NCBI RefSeq assembly: GCF_000960975.1
Contig: NZ_CP010803.1
Location: 4,185,818-4,249,817 of the forward strand
DNA length: 64,000 bases
Source of the DNA: Martelella endophytica
GTDB lineage: Bacteria > Pseudomonadota > Alphaproteobacteria > Rhizobiales > Rhizobiaceae
Direction: 5' to 3'
The notes beneath the pieces are model-generated. The model saw only the letters and a program-made list of their open reading frames with translations. It did not search any database and had not been told where the DNA came from. Below are positions 15,190 through 23,521 of this stretch, in pieces (position 1 is the stretch's first letter; the number at the start of each line of letters is the position of its first letter). The translations under genes were made by a program, and so were the position numbers.

Positions 15190-16127
15190 CAGACAAGCAC
15201 CGTGCCTGCGGGAAGCGGCGTGCCGCGCAGGAAATCGTCGGCGTCGAGCGCCTTGCCGCCGGCCTTCTGCAGCTTCAGGAGCCGCACGGCGCCACTTGCG
15301 CAGGCGATCGTCACACCGGGGCCTTCAAGCACCGTTCCTGCCCGCCCCTCGCCTTCGCCGAGCGCGCTTTCCAGCACCTTGACCCGATCCAGCCCGCGGC
15401 CGGTCGGCACCTCGGTCCAGGCACCCGGAAAGGGCGCAAGGCCGCGTATGTGGTTGTGAACCTCTTTGGCGGGGCGGCTGAAATCGATCCGGGTCTCGGA
15501 CTTCTCGATCTTCTTCGCGTAGGTCACGCCCTCTTCCGCCTGGGGCGTCAGGGGCAGGTCGCCGGCCTCAAGCCGCACCATAGCCTCGGCCATCAGCCTC
15601 GCGCCGACATGCATCATCCGATCATGCAGTTCGCCGGCGGTCATGTTCTCGCCGATCGCGACCCGTTCAGAGAGCGCCACGGGGCCGGTATCGAGGCCCT
15701 TTTCCATGCGCATCACCATCATGCCGGTTTCAGCATCGCCTGCCATGATCGCGCGCTGCAGTGGCGCCGCACCGCGCCAGCGCGGCAGCAGCGAGGCATG
15801 GCCATTATAGGCACCAAGACGGGCGCCGGTGAGGATTGCCTCCGGCAGAAGCAGGCCGTAGGCGACGACGACCGCGACATCCGCGTCGAGCACGCGGAAG
15901 GTCGCACGGTCTTCCTCCTCGCGGAAATTGAGTGGCGTGCGGACCGGGATGCCAAGCAGTTCTGCGGCCTGATGGACCGGCGACTTGACCTCTTCAAGCC
16001 CGCGCCGACCGGCAGCGCGCGGCGGCTGGGTATAGACCGCCGCAATTTCGTGACCGGCTTCCGCCAGCGCCCTCAGCGTCGGAACCGAAAACGCCGGCGT
16101 TCCCATGAAAATGATCCTGAGCGCCAT
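15189..16127 (-). CDS. fmt: Methionyl-tRNA formyltransferase
   Basis: Formylates Met-tRNA(fMet) with 10-formyl-tetrahydrofolate for translation initiation. The 312 residues comprise an N-terminal formyltransferase domain beginning '[16 protein letters not shown]', with the active-site signature '[17 protein letters not shown]', and a C-terminal tRNA-binding OB-like domain. It lies between def and truA. The functional logic is clear: fmt adds and def removes the formyl group. Confidence 0.97.
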   Translation of the reverse strand: MALRIIFMGTPAFSVPTLRALAEAGHEIAAVYTQPPRAAGRRGLEEVKSPVHQAAELLGIPVRTPLNFREEEDRATFRVLDADVAVVVAYGLLLPEAILTGARLGAYNGHASLLPRWRGAAPLQRAIMAGDAETGMMVMRMEKGLDTGPVALSERVAIGENMTAGELHDRMMHVGARLMAEAMVRLEAGDLPLTPQAEEGVTYAKKIEKSETRIDFSRPAKEVHNHIRGLAPFPGAWTEVPTGRGLDRVKVLESALGEGEGRAGTVLEGPGVTIACASGAVRLLKLQKAGGKALDADDFLRGTPLPAGTVLV

Positions 16128-16148
16128 GTTCCGTCCTTTCGCGGCCGG

Positions 16149-16664
16149 TCAAAGCTTGTGCTTTGCGACCTTGCTGAATTTCTTGATCACCCGCTCGCGC
16201 TTCAGCCGCGACAAGTAATCGATGAACAGGGCGCCATCGAGATGGTCGATCTCGTGCTGAAGGCAGGTGGCGAGCAGGCCATCGGCCTCGATTTCCTGCT
16301 GCTTTCCGGCAAGATCGGTGTAGCTGACGCGCACCGAAGCGGGTCGCTCGACCTCGGCATAGAATTCCGGGATCGACAGGCACCCTTCCTCGTAGACCGA
16401 GCGCTCGTCCGAGGAGGTCAGGATGGTGGGATTGATCACCACCAGAGGATCTTTCTCCTCGTCCTCCTTGTTGGAAACGTCGATCACCAGCATCCGGCGC
16501 GGTATGCCGACCTGGATCGCGGCAAGGCCGATGCCCGGAGCCTCGTACATGGTCTCCAGCATATCGTCGGCAAGTTTCTTCAGGTCGGCGTCAACGCGCT
16601 CGACGGGGGCGGAAACCTTGCGCAGCAAGGGGTCCGGCAAAATGATGAGTGGCATGGTCGTCAT
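16149..16664 (-). CDS. def: Peptide deformylase
   Basis: A metallo-hydrolase that removes the N-formyl group from nascent proteins. The three diagnostic motifs are present: GIGLAAIQ (44-51), EGCLS (93-97, Cys metal ligand) and HEIDH (137-141, two His ligands and the catalytic Glu). The ATG at 16664 gives 171 residues and the usual '[12 protein letters not shown]' N-terminus. An upstream in-frame start at 16718 would add 18 residues not typical of the family. It is the first gene of the leftward def-fmt-truA operon. Confidence 0.96.
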   Translation of the reverse strand: MTTMPLIILPDPLLRKVSAPVERVDADLKKLADDMLETMYEAPGIGLAAIQVGIPRRMLVIDVSNKEDEEKDPLVVINPTILTSSDERSVYEEGCLSIPEFYAEVERPASVRVSYTDLAGKQQEIEADGLLATCLQHEIDHLDGALFIDYLSRLKRERVIKKFSKVAKHKL

Positions 16665-16809
16665 GGGCCTCAAATAGCGCAAACTTGTCGCCACGCAAAT
16701 GGTTTCGTCGTTTTGCACGGTGGACTGAACGGGAAAGTTTTACGTGTTCACGTTTTGATCTTTTCTTTCGGTGAGCATCTGCTAGGCTGGCCACATGTGA
16801 GGGAATGCC

Positions 16810-17976
16810 ATGAACAGCCTGTCCGAGTTGATCCTGACTGCCGATCCCATGGTCGTCGCGCTCGTTGCCTGCGTGCTCGTGCTGCTCGGGGTGCTCGCCT
16901 TCGCGCTCAGGCGCGGCGGGGGAAAGCGGGAGGATGTGCTCACCGATCAGCTGCAGAACCTCGTGCAGGCGCAGAGCGAGATGCAGGGGCGGATGGCGAC
17001 CATGGCCGAACTCTTCGGCAGCCGCCAGTCGGAGCTCAATGCCGCGCTCGGCTCCAGGCTCGACGGCCTCAGCCAGCGCATTGGCTCGACGCTGCACCAG
17101 CAGCACCAGACCACGCATGAAAACCTCCGGCGACTGCAGGAGCGGCTCGCCGTCATCGATGCCGCGCAGAACAACATCCAGTCGCTGGCAAAGGACGTCG
17201 TCGGCCTTCAGGCGATCCTCTCCAACAAGCAGACCCGCGGCGCCTTCGGCCAGGGACGCATGGAGACGATCATTGCAGACGCCCTGCCCTCCGGCAGCTA
17301 TCATTTTCAGGCGACGCTTGGAAACGGCACCCGCCCCGATTGCCTGATCGACATGCCGAACGGCGCCCCGCCGCTGGTCATCGATGCCAAGTTTCCGCTG
17401 GAAGCGTGGAATGCGCTGCGCGACAGCGCAAGCGACGAGGAGGCCCGCGCCGCAAAGCAGCGCTTCCGCCGCGATTTTGATACCCATATCCGCGACATCG
17501 CCGGCAAATACCTCATACCCGGTGAGACGCAGGACACCGCCTTCCTGTTCGTCCCCTCCGAATCGATCTTCGCCGACATTCACGAGCAACACGAGGCGAT
17601 CATCCAGCGCGCGCACGCCCGCCGCGTCGTGATCGTCTCGCCGACCCTGCTGCTGCTCTCGATCCAGGTCGTGCAGGCGGTGATGAAGGATCAGCGCATG
17701 CGCGAGCAGGCCCATCTGATCCAGGGCGAAGTCGCGCATCTCATGGGCGACCTGACACGTCTGAACGAACGGGTGGAAAAGCTCGCCGGGCATTTCTCAC
17801 AGGCCCGTCAGGACGTCGAGCAGATCCGCGTTTCGACAGGCAAGATCGCCCGGCGCGGCGAACGTATCGGCGCGCTTGAATTCGAGGTGAAGGAGCCCGC
17901 AGTGACGGAAGAGGAGCGGCCGCTGTCGCCTTCGGACCTCGGCCGCATGAAACTCAGGATCGTCGACGAGGACTGA
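16810..17976 (+). CDS. rmuC: DNA recombination protein RmuC
   Basis: A 388-residue RmuC-family protein, implicated in limiting inversions and rearrangements at short inverted repeats, perhaps as a nuclease-like factor. A membrane-type segment covers about residues 15-36, a coiled-coil-like region about 45-140, and the conserved RmuC domain about 145-340 (including 'VIDAKFPLEAWNA' and 'FLFVPSESIFADI'). The ATG at 16810 follows GAGGGAA. It is divergent from def and stands alone. Confidence 0.93.
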   Translation: MNSLSELILTADPMVVALVACVLVLLGVLAFALRRGGGKREDVLTDQLQNLVQAQSEMQGRMATMAELFGSRQSELNAALGSRLDGLSQRIGSTLHQQHQTTHENLRRLQERLAVIDAAQNNIQSLAKDVVGLQAILSNKQTRGAFGQGRMETIIADALPSGSYHFQATLGNGTRPDCLIDMPNGAPPLVIDAKFPLEAWNALRDSASDEEARAAKQRFRRDFDTHIRDIAGKYLIPGETQDTAFLFVPSESIFADIHEQHEAIIQRAHARRVVIVSPTLLLLSIQVVQAVMKDQRMREQAHLIQGEVAHLMGDLTRLNERVEKLAGHFSQARQDVEQIRVSTGKIARRGERIGALEFEVKEPAVTEEERPLSPSDLGRMKLRIVDED

Positions 17977-18058
17977 TTGTCATCATCGCCCGCCTCCCAT
18001 AAAACATCCCGATCGGCCCTGAGCGCTGGCGGCGGGCCTATAAATTCGGGAGAACACC

Positions 18059-18958
18059 ATGATCACGGTCTTCGGTTCCATCAACATGGACCTCATCGCC
18101 ACGACGAAACGCCTGCCGGAACCGGGCGAGACCGTGACGGGGACATCCTTCGCGACCGCGCCGGGCGGCAAGGGCGCGAACCAGGCTCTCGCAGCGCGCC
18201 GGGCTGGCTCCCGCGTCGCAATGGCCGGCGCCGTCGGCACCGATGAATTCGCTGGGCCGGCAACGGCGCTTCTTGACGCTGCCGGCGTCGATCTCTCCGC
18301 GCTGAAGACAACCGATGGCCCGACGGGGACCGCCATGATCCTCGTCGGCGGCGATGGCGAGAACGTCATCGTCATCAATGCCGCCGCCAACGGCACGCTC
18401 GATGAAGCGGACGCCAGGGCCGCCGTCGACAGCATGGCGGCCGGCGATATCCTGATGCTGCAGCTCGAAATCCCTGCCCCCGCCATTCGCACAGCACTCG
18501 AGGCCGCGCGGGCGAAGGGTGTCAGAACCGTGCTCAACACCGCGCCGCTCACCGACGAAGCCGCCGAACTCAGCCTGCTCGCCGATATCGTGATTGCCAA
18601 CGAGACGGAATTCGAGCGCCTCGTCGGTGCCAACGAACTCGGCGACGCGGGCCGTGCCGCGATGCTGAAGACCCGCCATGATGAGACCGGCCAGACGATG
18701 GTCATCACGCTCGGTGGCGATGGCGTCATCGCCGTGCACGAAGGCGCCTTCCACAAGATCGACAGCCTGAAGATCGAGCCCATCGACACGGTCGGCGCCG
18801 GCGACACCTTCTGCGGTTATCTGGCAAGCGGCCTCGACCGCGGCCTTGCCTTCGAGGAGGCGGCCCGCCAGGCGGCGGTGGCCGGCGCGCTTGCCTGCCT
18901 CAAGCCCGGCGCCCAGCCGTCCATTCCGGTGATCGCCGAGGTCGAGGCGAGACTTTAA
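18059..18958 (+). CDS. rbsK: Ribokinase (PfkB family)
   Basis: Phosphorylates D-ribose to ribose 5-phosphate. The 299 residues carry the PfkB sugar-site motif 'GGKGANQA' (about 36-43) and the C-terminal 'DTVGAGDTFCG' motif with the catalytic Asp and anion hole. Its stop overlaps by 4 bp the stop of a convergent nucleoside hydrolase gene. That neighbour would release ribose from nucleosides, so the pair suggests nucleoside salvage. Other PfkB sugar kinases cannot be fully excluded. Confidence 0.88.
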   Translation: MITVFGSINMDLIATTKRLPEPGETVTGTSFATAPGGKGANQALAARRAGSRVAMAGAVGTDEFAGPATALLDAAGVDLSALKTTDGPTGTAMILVGGDGENVIVINAAANGTLDEADARAAVDSMAAGDILMLQLEIPAPAIRTALEAARAKGVRTVLNTAPLTDEAAELSLLADIVIANETEFERLVGANELGDAGRAAMLKTRHDETGQTMVITLGGDGVIAVHEGAFHKIDSLKIEPIDTVGAGDTFCGYLASGLDRGLAFEEAARQAAVAGALACLKPGAQPSIPVIAEVEARL

Positions 18959-19896
18959 AGTCTCGCCAGGCGCTCGGTCAGAAGCGCGAAGAAGCCGTCG
19001 GCATCGGCCTTGCCGATGACCATGGCGTTCTGCTTGCGCTCCGTCACACGCCACCAGTCGATCACGGTCTCGCCGAGCGTCAGCTCCGAGGCGGTCTCGA
19101 TCTCGACATTGCACATCCGGCCGGAGAAAAGTTCTGGCCGGATGAGGTAGGCCGTCACCGAGGGATCATGCAGCGGGCCGCCATCGGAGCCGTATTTCTC
19201 GATATCGAAGCGCTCGTAGTAGCGCAGCATCGCCGCCATCGCCTGCGCCGCGGGCCGGCCGATCGCATCGATGCGCTCGACCCGCTCCTTGAGGCAGAGA
19301 AGCTGGTGGGTGACGTCGAGGGGCATCATCACGATCGGAATGCCAGCGCCGAAGACCGCCTTTGCCGCCTCCGGGTCGACATAGATGTTGAACTCGGCCG
19401 AGGGTGTGATGTTGCCGCCCTCGAAATAGCCCCCGCCCATCAGCACGATCTCCTGGACGCGCGCCACGATATCCGGCGCCTTCTCGAAGGCGGTCGCGAG
19501 ATTGGTGAGCGGCCCCAGCGCGCAGAGCGTCACGGTCTTTTCCGGCTCGGTCCGCAAGGTTTCGATGAGGAAGTCGACGGCGTGCGCATCCTGCAGCGGC
19601 ATGGTCGGCTCCGGCAGGTCGGGGCCATCGAGGCCGGTCTTGCCGTGAACATGTTCGGCGGTCACAAGGTCCCGATTCATCGGCTTGTCGCAGCCGGCAA
19701 AGACGCGGATGTCGGGGCGGCCGGCCAGTTCGCAGACGATGCGGGCGTTGCGCTTGGTCAGCGCCAGCGGCACATTGCCGGCCACCGCCGTGATGCCCAG
19801 CACCTCGATCTCTTCCGGGCTCGCCAGCGCCAGCAGGATGGCGGCGGCGTCGTCCTGTCCGGGGTCGGTGTCGATGATGATCTTGCGGGCGGCCAT
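18955..19896 (-). CDS. Inosine/uridine-preferring nucleoside hydrolase
   Basis: Hydrolyses the N-glycosidic bond of ribonucleosides to a free base and ribose. The calcium-binding signature 'DTDPGQDDA' is at residues 9-17, and a second conserved region around 'LGPLTNLATAF' is typical of the IunH/RihA family. The ATG at 19896 (313 residues) has AGGAGA upstream; the frame stays open further but is not family-like. It converges on ribokinase with a 4-bp overlap of stop codons. Exact base preference cannot be read from the sequence. Confidence 0.92.
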   Translation of the reverse strand: MAARKIIIDTDPGQDDAAAILLALASPEEIEVLGITAVAGNVPLALTKRNARIVCELAGRPDIRVFAGCDKPMNRDLVTAEHVHGKTGLDGPDLPEPTMPLQDAHAVDFLIETLRTEPEKTVTLCALGPLTNLATAFEKAPDIVARVQEIVLMGGGYFEGGNITPSAEFNIYVDPEAAKAVFGAGIPIVMMPLDVTHQLLCLKERVERIDAIGRPAAQAMAAMLRYYERFDIEKYGSDGGPLHDPSVTAYLIRPELFSGRMCNVEIETASELTLGETVIDWWRVTERKQNAMVIGKADADGFFALLTERLARL

Positions 19897-20029
19897 GCGT
19901 CTTCTCCTGTAGCGGGCACCAGTCTGGAATGTGAGCACTGCAGCCTGGACATTCACTTGTCAAGCAAGCCAGCCCTTGCGATCACGGCCATGACCGGCCA
20001 TATGGAAAGGGCAAGCCCGGAGCCGAGCC

Positions 20030-20431
20030 ATGCCGAGAATTGATCTGAGGATCGACCCGCATTACCTGGAAAATGCCGCGCGCGATGGCCTGAAGGGCGG
20101 AGCCGGCTATCCGCCTTTCGACGTCTGCTGGTTCCCGGATGAGCCGGATGGCGTTTTCCTGCGCATCACGCTCGCCGTTGCGGGCTTCGCCGAGGACGAA
20201 CTCGACGTCGTGGCCGAAAACAGCGTACTTTTCGTCAGCGGCCTGCAGGAAGAGCGGGCCGAGGGCGAGTTTCTCTATCGCGGCATCGCCGGCCGGCAGT
20301 TTCGCCGCCAGTTCACCCTTGCCGACGGCATGGATGTCGTCGGCGCCAGCCTCGAACGCGGCCTTCTGGAAATCGATATCGCCCGCAGGCCGAAAGAGGT
20401 ACGGAAAATTAATATTTCCGTTTCAGACTAG
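20030..20431 (+). CDS. Hsp20/alpha-crystallin family small heat-shock protein
   Basis: A 133-residue ATP-independent holdase. The alpha-crystallin domain spans about residues 30-130: 'VFLRITLAVAGFAEDELDVVAEN' near its start and 'GLLEIDIARRP' near its end (the conserved GxLxI/V position). It lacks a long N-terminal arm and a C-terminal I-x-I tail, except for 'INISV'. A DUF1150 gene follows 51 bp downstream, a pairing common in alphaproteobacteria. No ROSE-type thermometer was evident in the short leader. Confidence 0.88.
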   Translation: MPRIDLRIDPHYLENAARDGLKGGAGYPPFDVCWFPDEPDGVFLRITLAVAGFAEDELDVVAENSVLFVSGLQEERAEGEFLYRGIAGRQFRRQFTLADGMDVVGASLERGLLEIDIARRPKEVRKINISVSD

Positions 20432-20482
20432 CCTTCAAAGACTGGCCGCGCCCGCGGCCGCCCAAGGTCAGGAAAGGCATCC

Positions 20483-20737
20483 ATGAAAACCCCGAGCGCG
20501 AACTTCGCCCGTGAAGCCGAACAGCTAGCCGCCTTCGGCGCCGGCAACCTTGGCTATTTCCGCGCATTCGAGCGCGAGGAGGCCCTGAAGCGCTTCCCCG
20601 AGGCCGAGCTGAAATCCGCCGAGACGCTCTGGGCCCTGTTTGCCGCTGACGGCACGCTGCTGCTTCTGACCGAAAACCGCACCAGCATCTTCTTCAAGGC
20701 GATGGAAGACGAACTCACCACCGTCACGCTGCACTGA
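20483..20737 (+). CDS. DUF1150-family small protein
   Basis: An 84-residue cytosolic protein of the DUF1150 type, with the features 'GNLGYFRAF' in the first half and 'LWALFAADGTLLLLTENR' in the second. It follows the Hsp20 gene in the same direction and probably shares its transcript. The recurring Hsp20-DUF1150 pairing suggests a role in proteostasis, but no biochemical function is known to me. AGGAAAGG precedes the ATG. Confidence 0.82.
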   Translation: MKTPSANFAREAEQLAAFGAGNLGYFRAFEREEALKRFPEAELKSAETLWALFAADGTLLLLTENRTSIFFKAMEDELTTVTLH

Positions 20738-20740
20738 GAC

Positions 20741-21442
20741 TTACGGCAATCGACGGAAGGTGAGATAGGCGCTGCCGCGCCCCTCGCGCCGGGCCTTCGC
20801 CTCGTAGCGCGTGCTGGGCCAGCCGGCAAACGGCGTCAGCCAGTCCTGCGCTTGCCGTGCCGTCCAGGCGAAGCCGCCATGGCTGCGGCAATGCAACAGC
20901 GTCCAGTTGACATAAGTATCGATGTCCGAGGCAAAGCAGAACAGCCCGCCCGGCTTCAGCACACGGTGGAAGCGGGCGAGATTGGCCTGAGAGACGAACC
21001 GCCGTTTCCAGTGTTTCCGCTTCGGCCAGGGGTCGGGATAAAGAAGATCGATCTGATCGAGCGAGCCATCGGGCAGCCAGTCGAGGATGTCGACAGCATC
21101 GTCATCGTAAAGCCGGAGATTGCCTGGCGGATCCACCTCGACCTCGCCCAGGAGCTTGGCCATCGAATTGACGAAGGGTTCGATGCCGATGAATCCGGTC
21201 GCGGGGTTTTCCCGCACCCGGTGCATCAGATGCTCGCCGCCACCGAAGCCGATCTCGAGGCGAAAATGTTCGACATCGGCGGCAAAAAGGGTGGCCAGCG
21301 CGGCTGGCCGAGGCGAAGCGGGATCGAGCGCAAGCCGAGGCAGCAACTCGGCGAGATTGCGCGCCTGCCGCTCGCGCAATGCCTTGCCTTTGCGCCTTCC
21401 GAAGAAAGCACGTCCCGTCTGGTTTCCGCTATCTGCGCTCAC
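20741..21442 (-). CDS. trmB: tRNA (guanine-N7-)-methyltransferase
   Basis: Forms m7G46 in the variable loop of tRNA using S-adenosylmethionine. The 233 residues include the SAM-binding '[11 protein letters not shown]' and the family signature '[16 protein letters not shown]'. A GTG start at 21442 is used, preceded by TAGG. It follows metK by 10 bp on the same strand, placing a SAM user directly behind the SAM synthetase. It converges on the DUF1150 gene, with stops 4 bp apart. Confidence 0.96.
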   Translation of the reverse strand: MSADSGNQTGRAFFGRRKGKALRERQARNLAELLPRLALDPASPRPAALATLFAADVEHFRLEIGFGGGEHLMHRVRENPATGFIGIEPFVNSMAKLLGEVEVDPPGNLRLYDDDAVDILDWLPDGSLDQIDLLYPDPWPKRKHWKRRFVSQANLARFHRVLKPGGLFCFASDIDTYVNWTLLHCRSHGGFAWTARQAQDWLTPFAGWPSTRYEAKARREGRGSAYLTFRRLP

Positions 21443-21452
21443 GAGCCTACCG

Positions 21453-22691
21453 TCAGTTCTTCAGCGCCTGCTTCAGCGGACGCACGAGGTCAAGCTTTTC
21501 CCAGGAGAACGAGCCGTCACGGCCAGCCTTGCGACCGAAATGGCCATAGGCGGAGGTCTTGGCGTAAATCGGCTTGTTGAGCGCCAGGTGGCGACGAATG
21601 CCGGAGGGCGAAAGGTCCATCACCTCGCGGATCGCCTTCTCGACGGCTTCCTCGGTGACCTTGCCGGTGCCGTGCAGATCGACATAGACGGCGAGCGGCT
21701 GCGAAACGCCGATGGCGTAGGCAAGCTGGATGGTGCACTTTTCGGCAAAGTTCGCGGCAACGACGTTCTTGGCGAGATAGCGCGCGGCATAGGCCGCGGA
21801 GCGATCGACCTTGGTCGTGTCCTTGCCGGAAAAGGCGCCGCCGCCATGGGGCGCTGCACCGCCATAGGTGTCGACGATGATCTTGCGGCCGGTAAGGCCG
21901 GCGTCGCCATCCGGCCCGCCGATCACGAACTTGCCCGTCGGGTTCACATACCAGACGCAATCATCGGCAATCGGCAGCTCGCCGAGAGCTTCGCGAACAT
22001 AAGGTTCGACGACGCTGCGCACCTTCTTGGAATCCCAGCTCTCGTCGACATGCTGGGTCGAAAGCACGATGGAAACGACCTCGGATGCCTTGCCGTCCTT
22101 GTAACGCACGGTCACCTGGCTCTTGGCATCGGGGCCAAGCAGGGCAACCTCGCCCTCGCCGGCCTTGCGGGCCTCGGCCAGCGTCTGGAGAATGCGGTGG
22201 GCGTAATAGATCGGCGCCGGCATCAGCTCAGGTGTCTCGCGGCAGGCGAAACCGAACATGATGCCCTGATCGCCCGCGCCTTCGTCGCCCTGGCGATCGG
22301 ATGCGTTATCAACGCCCTGCGCGATGTGGGCGGACTGGGCATGCAGAAGCACGTCGATGCGGGCCGTCTTCCAGTGGAAACCGTCCTGCTCGTAACCGAT
22401 GTTGCGGATGGCGCGTCGGGCGGCAGATTTGAACCGCGACGGATTGACGATTTCCTTGCCGTTCTTGTCAAGCTTCATCAGGCTCGGCGGCAGGCGGACC
22501 TCACCGGCGATCACGACCCGGTTGGTGGTCGCCAGCGTCTCGCATGCGATGCGGACCGACCACGGGTCGACACCGGTCTTGACGGCCTCGCGATAGACGA
22601 GGTCGACGATTTCGTCGGAAATACGGTCACAGACCTTGTCGGGGTGGCCTTCGGAAACGGATTCGCTGGTAAACAGATAATTGCTGCGCAT
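21453..22691 (-). CDS. metK: S-adenosylmethionine synthetase
   Basis: Makes S-adenosylmethionine from methionine and ATP. With the ATG at 22691 it has 412 residues and the canonical N-terminus '[22 protein letters not shown]'. The '[12 protein letters not shown]' signature and the glycine-rich '[15 protein letters not shown]' loop are present, and GGGGA lies 6 nt upstream of this ATG. An upstream ATG at 22706 lacks a ribosome site. It is followed by trmB and preceded by phrR. I saw no SAM riboswitch in the leader. Confidence 0.97.
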   Translation of the reverse strand: MRSNYLFTSESVSEGHPDKVCDRISDEIVDLVYREAVKTGVDPWSVRIACETLATTNRVVIAGEVRLPPSLMKLDKNGKEIVNPSRFKSAARRAIRNIGYEQDGFHWKTARIDVLLHAQSAHIAQGVDNASDRQGDEGAGDQGIMFGFACRETPELMPAPIYYAHRILQTLAEARKAGEGEVALLGPDAKSQVTVRYKDGKASEVVSIVLSTQHVDESWDSKKVRSVVEPYVREALGELPIADDCVWYVNPTGKFVIGGPDGDAGLTGRKIIVDTYGGAAPHGGGAFSGKDTTKVDRSAAYAARYLAKNVVAANFAEKCTIQLAYAIGVSQPLAVYVDLHGTGKVTEEAVEKAIREVMDLSPSGIRRHLALNKPIYAKTSAYGHFGRKAGRDGSFSWEKLDLVRPLKQALKN

Positions 22692-22812
22692 CGGGATTCC
22701 CCACATAGAAACTAGCCCGATTTGTTAGTCATTTCGCGGCGAGATGACAAGCGCACAACGATATAAATATACCTTTATGTCCAATCGCGAGGCATGCGGA
22801 TGCGCGCAAGCA

Positions 22813-22834
22813 GAAGGCGGTTATGGCCGCCTTC
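22813..22834 (-). promoter_or_regulatory. Stem-loop between phrR and metK
   Basis: A perfect 8-bp stem GAAGGCGG / CCGCCTTC with a 6-nt loop lies 37 nt after the phrR stop. It has no U-tract, so it is more likely an mRNA stability or processing element, or a weak attenuator, than a full terminator. An AT-rich patch with promoter-like character (about 22755-22785) lies between it and metK. Confidence 0.4.
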
Positions 22835-22870
22835 CAGCGCTGCTAGGGACATTTTCTCGCAGACGGGTAT

Positions 22871-23284
22871 CTATTCGGCTTCAGCAGCCAGCGTCTTGAC
22901 GAGATCCACCAGCTTGCGGCGGACCTTGGGGTCGCCGATCTTCACGAAAGCACGGTTGAGCTGCAGCCCCTCGGAGGATGAGAGGAAATCGACCACATAG
23001 CTGGAGCTCGAAGCTTCGGCCATGCCCGTCGCGCTGCGGGCCTGATCGCCCGGCGCATCTTCAAAGAAGAACGAGACCGGTACGTTGAGGATCGTGGAGA
23101 TGTTCTGAAGCCGGCTGGCGCCAACGCGGTTGGTGCCCTTCTCGTACTTCTGGATCTGCTGGAATGTGATACCCAGGCTTTCACCAAGTTTCTCCTGGCT
23201 CATGCCCAGCATGGTACGGCGCAACCTGATCCGACTCCCAACATGCACGTCGATGGGGTTCGGCTTCTTTTTATTTTCTATCAT
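22871..23284 (-). CDS. phrR: XRE-family regulator, PhrR/PraR-like
   Basis: A 137-residue single-domain helix-turn-helix protein. The Cro/C1-type domain spans about residues 15-75 ('RIRLRRTMLGMSQEKLGESLGI', 'FQQIQKYEKGTNRVGASRL'). A C-terminal stretch with serine repeats and a final 'KVRRKLVDLVKTL' helix follows. It matches the rhizobial PhrR/PraR group: PhrR of S. meliloti is pH-responsive and encoded beside actA (lnt), the same neighbour as here, and PraR is a biofilm and quorum-sensing regulator in R. leguminosarum. The ATG at 23284 has AGGAAG upstream. The 237-bp AT-rich leader contains several inverted repeats that may be its own operators. Confidence 0.85.
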   Translation of the reverse strand: MIENKKKPNPIDVHVGSRIRLRRTMLGMSQEKLGESLGITFQQIQKYEKGTNRVGASRLQNISTILNVPVSFFFEDAPGDQARSATGMAEASSSSYVVDFLSSSEGLQLNRAFVKIGDPKVRRKLVDLVKTLAAEAE

Positions 23285-23408
23285 TTTTCTTCCTAACTTC
23301 GCTAGCCTGACAAGCGGCCGTGGCCGCCACCCAGTCAGATGGACATACAACCATCGGATTTCGGCGAGAAAAAGCCCTAGTTGAGTATCAGGCGTCGGTA
23401 CTATGCAA

Positions 23409-23474
23409 TTTTAGGGTAAACGGGTCAATTACGCGCCAATTATAAAACCTTTGGGTGAGTTATCTATCCCTAAA
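23409..23474. promoter_or_regulatory. Inverted repeats in the AT-rich phrR promoter region
   Basis: TTTAGGG at 23410-23416 and CCCTAAA at 23468-23474 are perfect inverted 7-mers, and a related CTTTGGG lies between them at 23449-23455. Further upstream, ACGAA-TAGCCT-TTCGT flanks a TAGCCT direct repeat near the lnt stop. The local AT content is far above the surroundings. The layout fits an autoregulated promoter with several operator half-sites; the binding protein is not shown. Confidence 0.35.
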
Positions 23475-23521
23475 GCAAATTTTCTAGTCACGCGTATAAG
23501 ACGAATAGCCTTTCGTATAGC

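Noticed and set aside
15183-17120. Long plus-strand open frame opposite fmt and def
   Set aside because: Antisense to two well-defined genes and runs into rmuC out of frame; composition is that of a shadow frame.
22692-22870. SAM-responsive riboswitch ahead of metK
   Set aside because: The leader shows only one simple hairpin next to phrR and an AT-rich patch; no SAM-I, SAM-II or SAM/SAH consensus core could be recognised.
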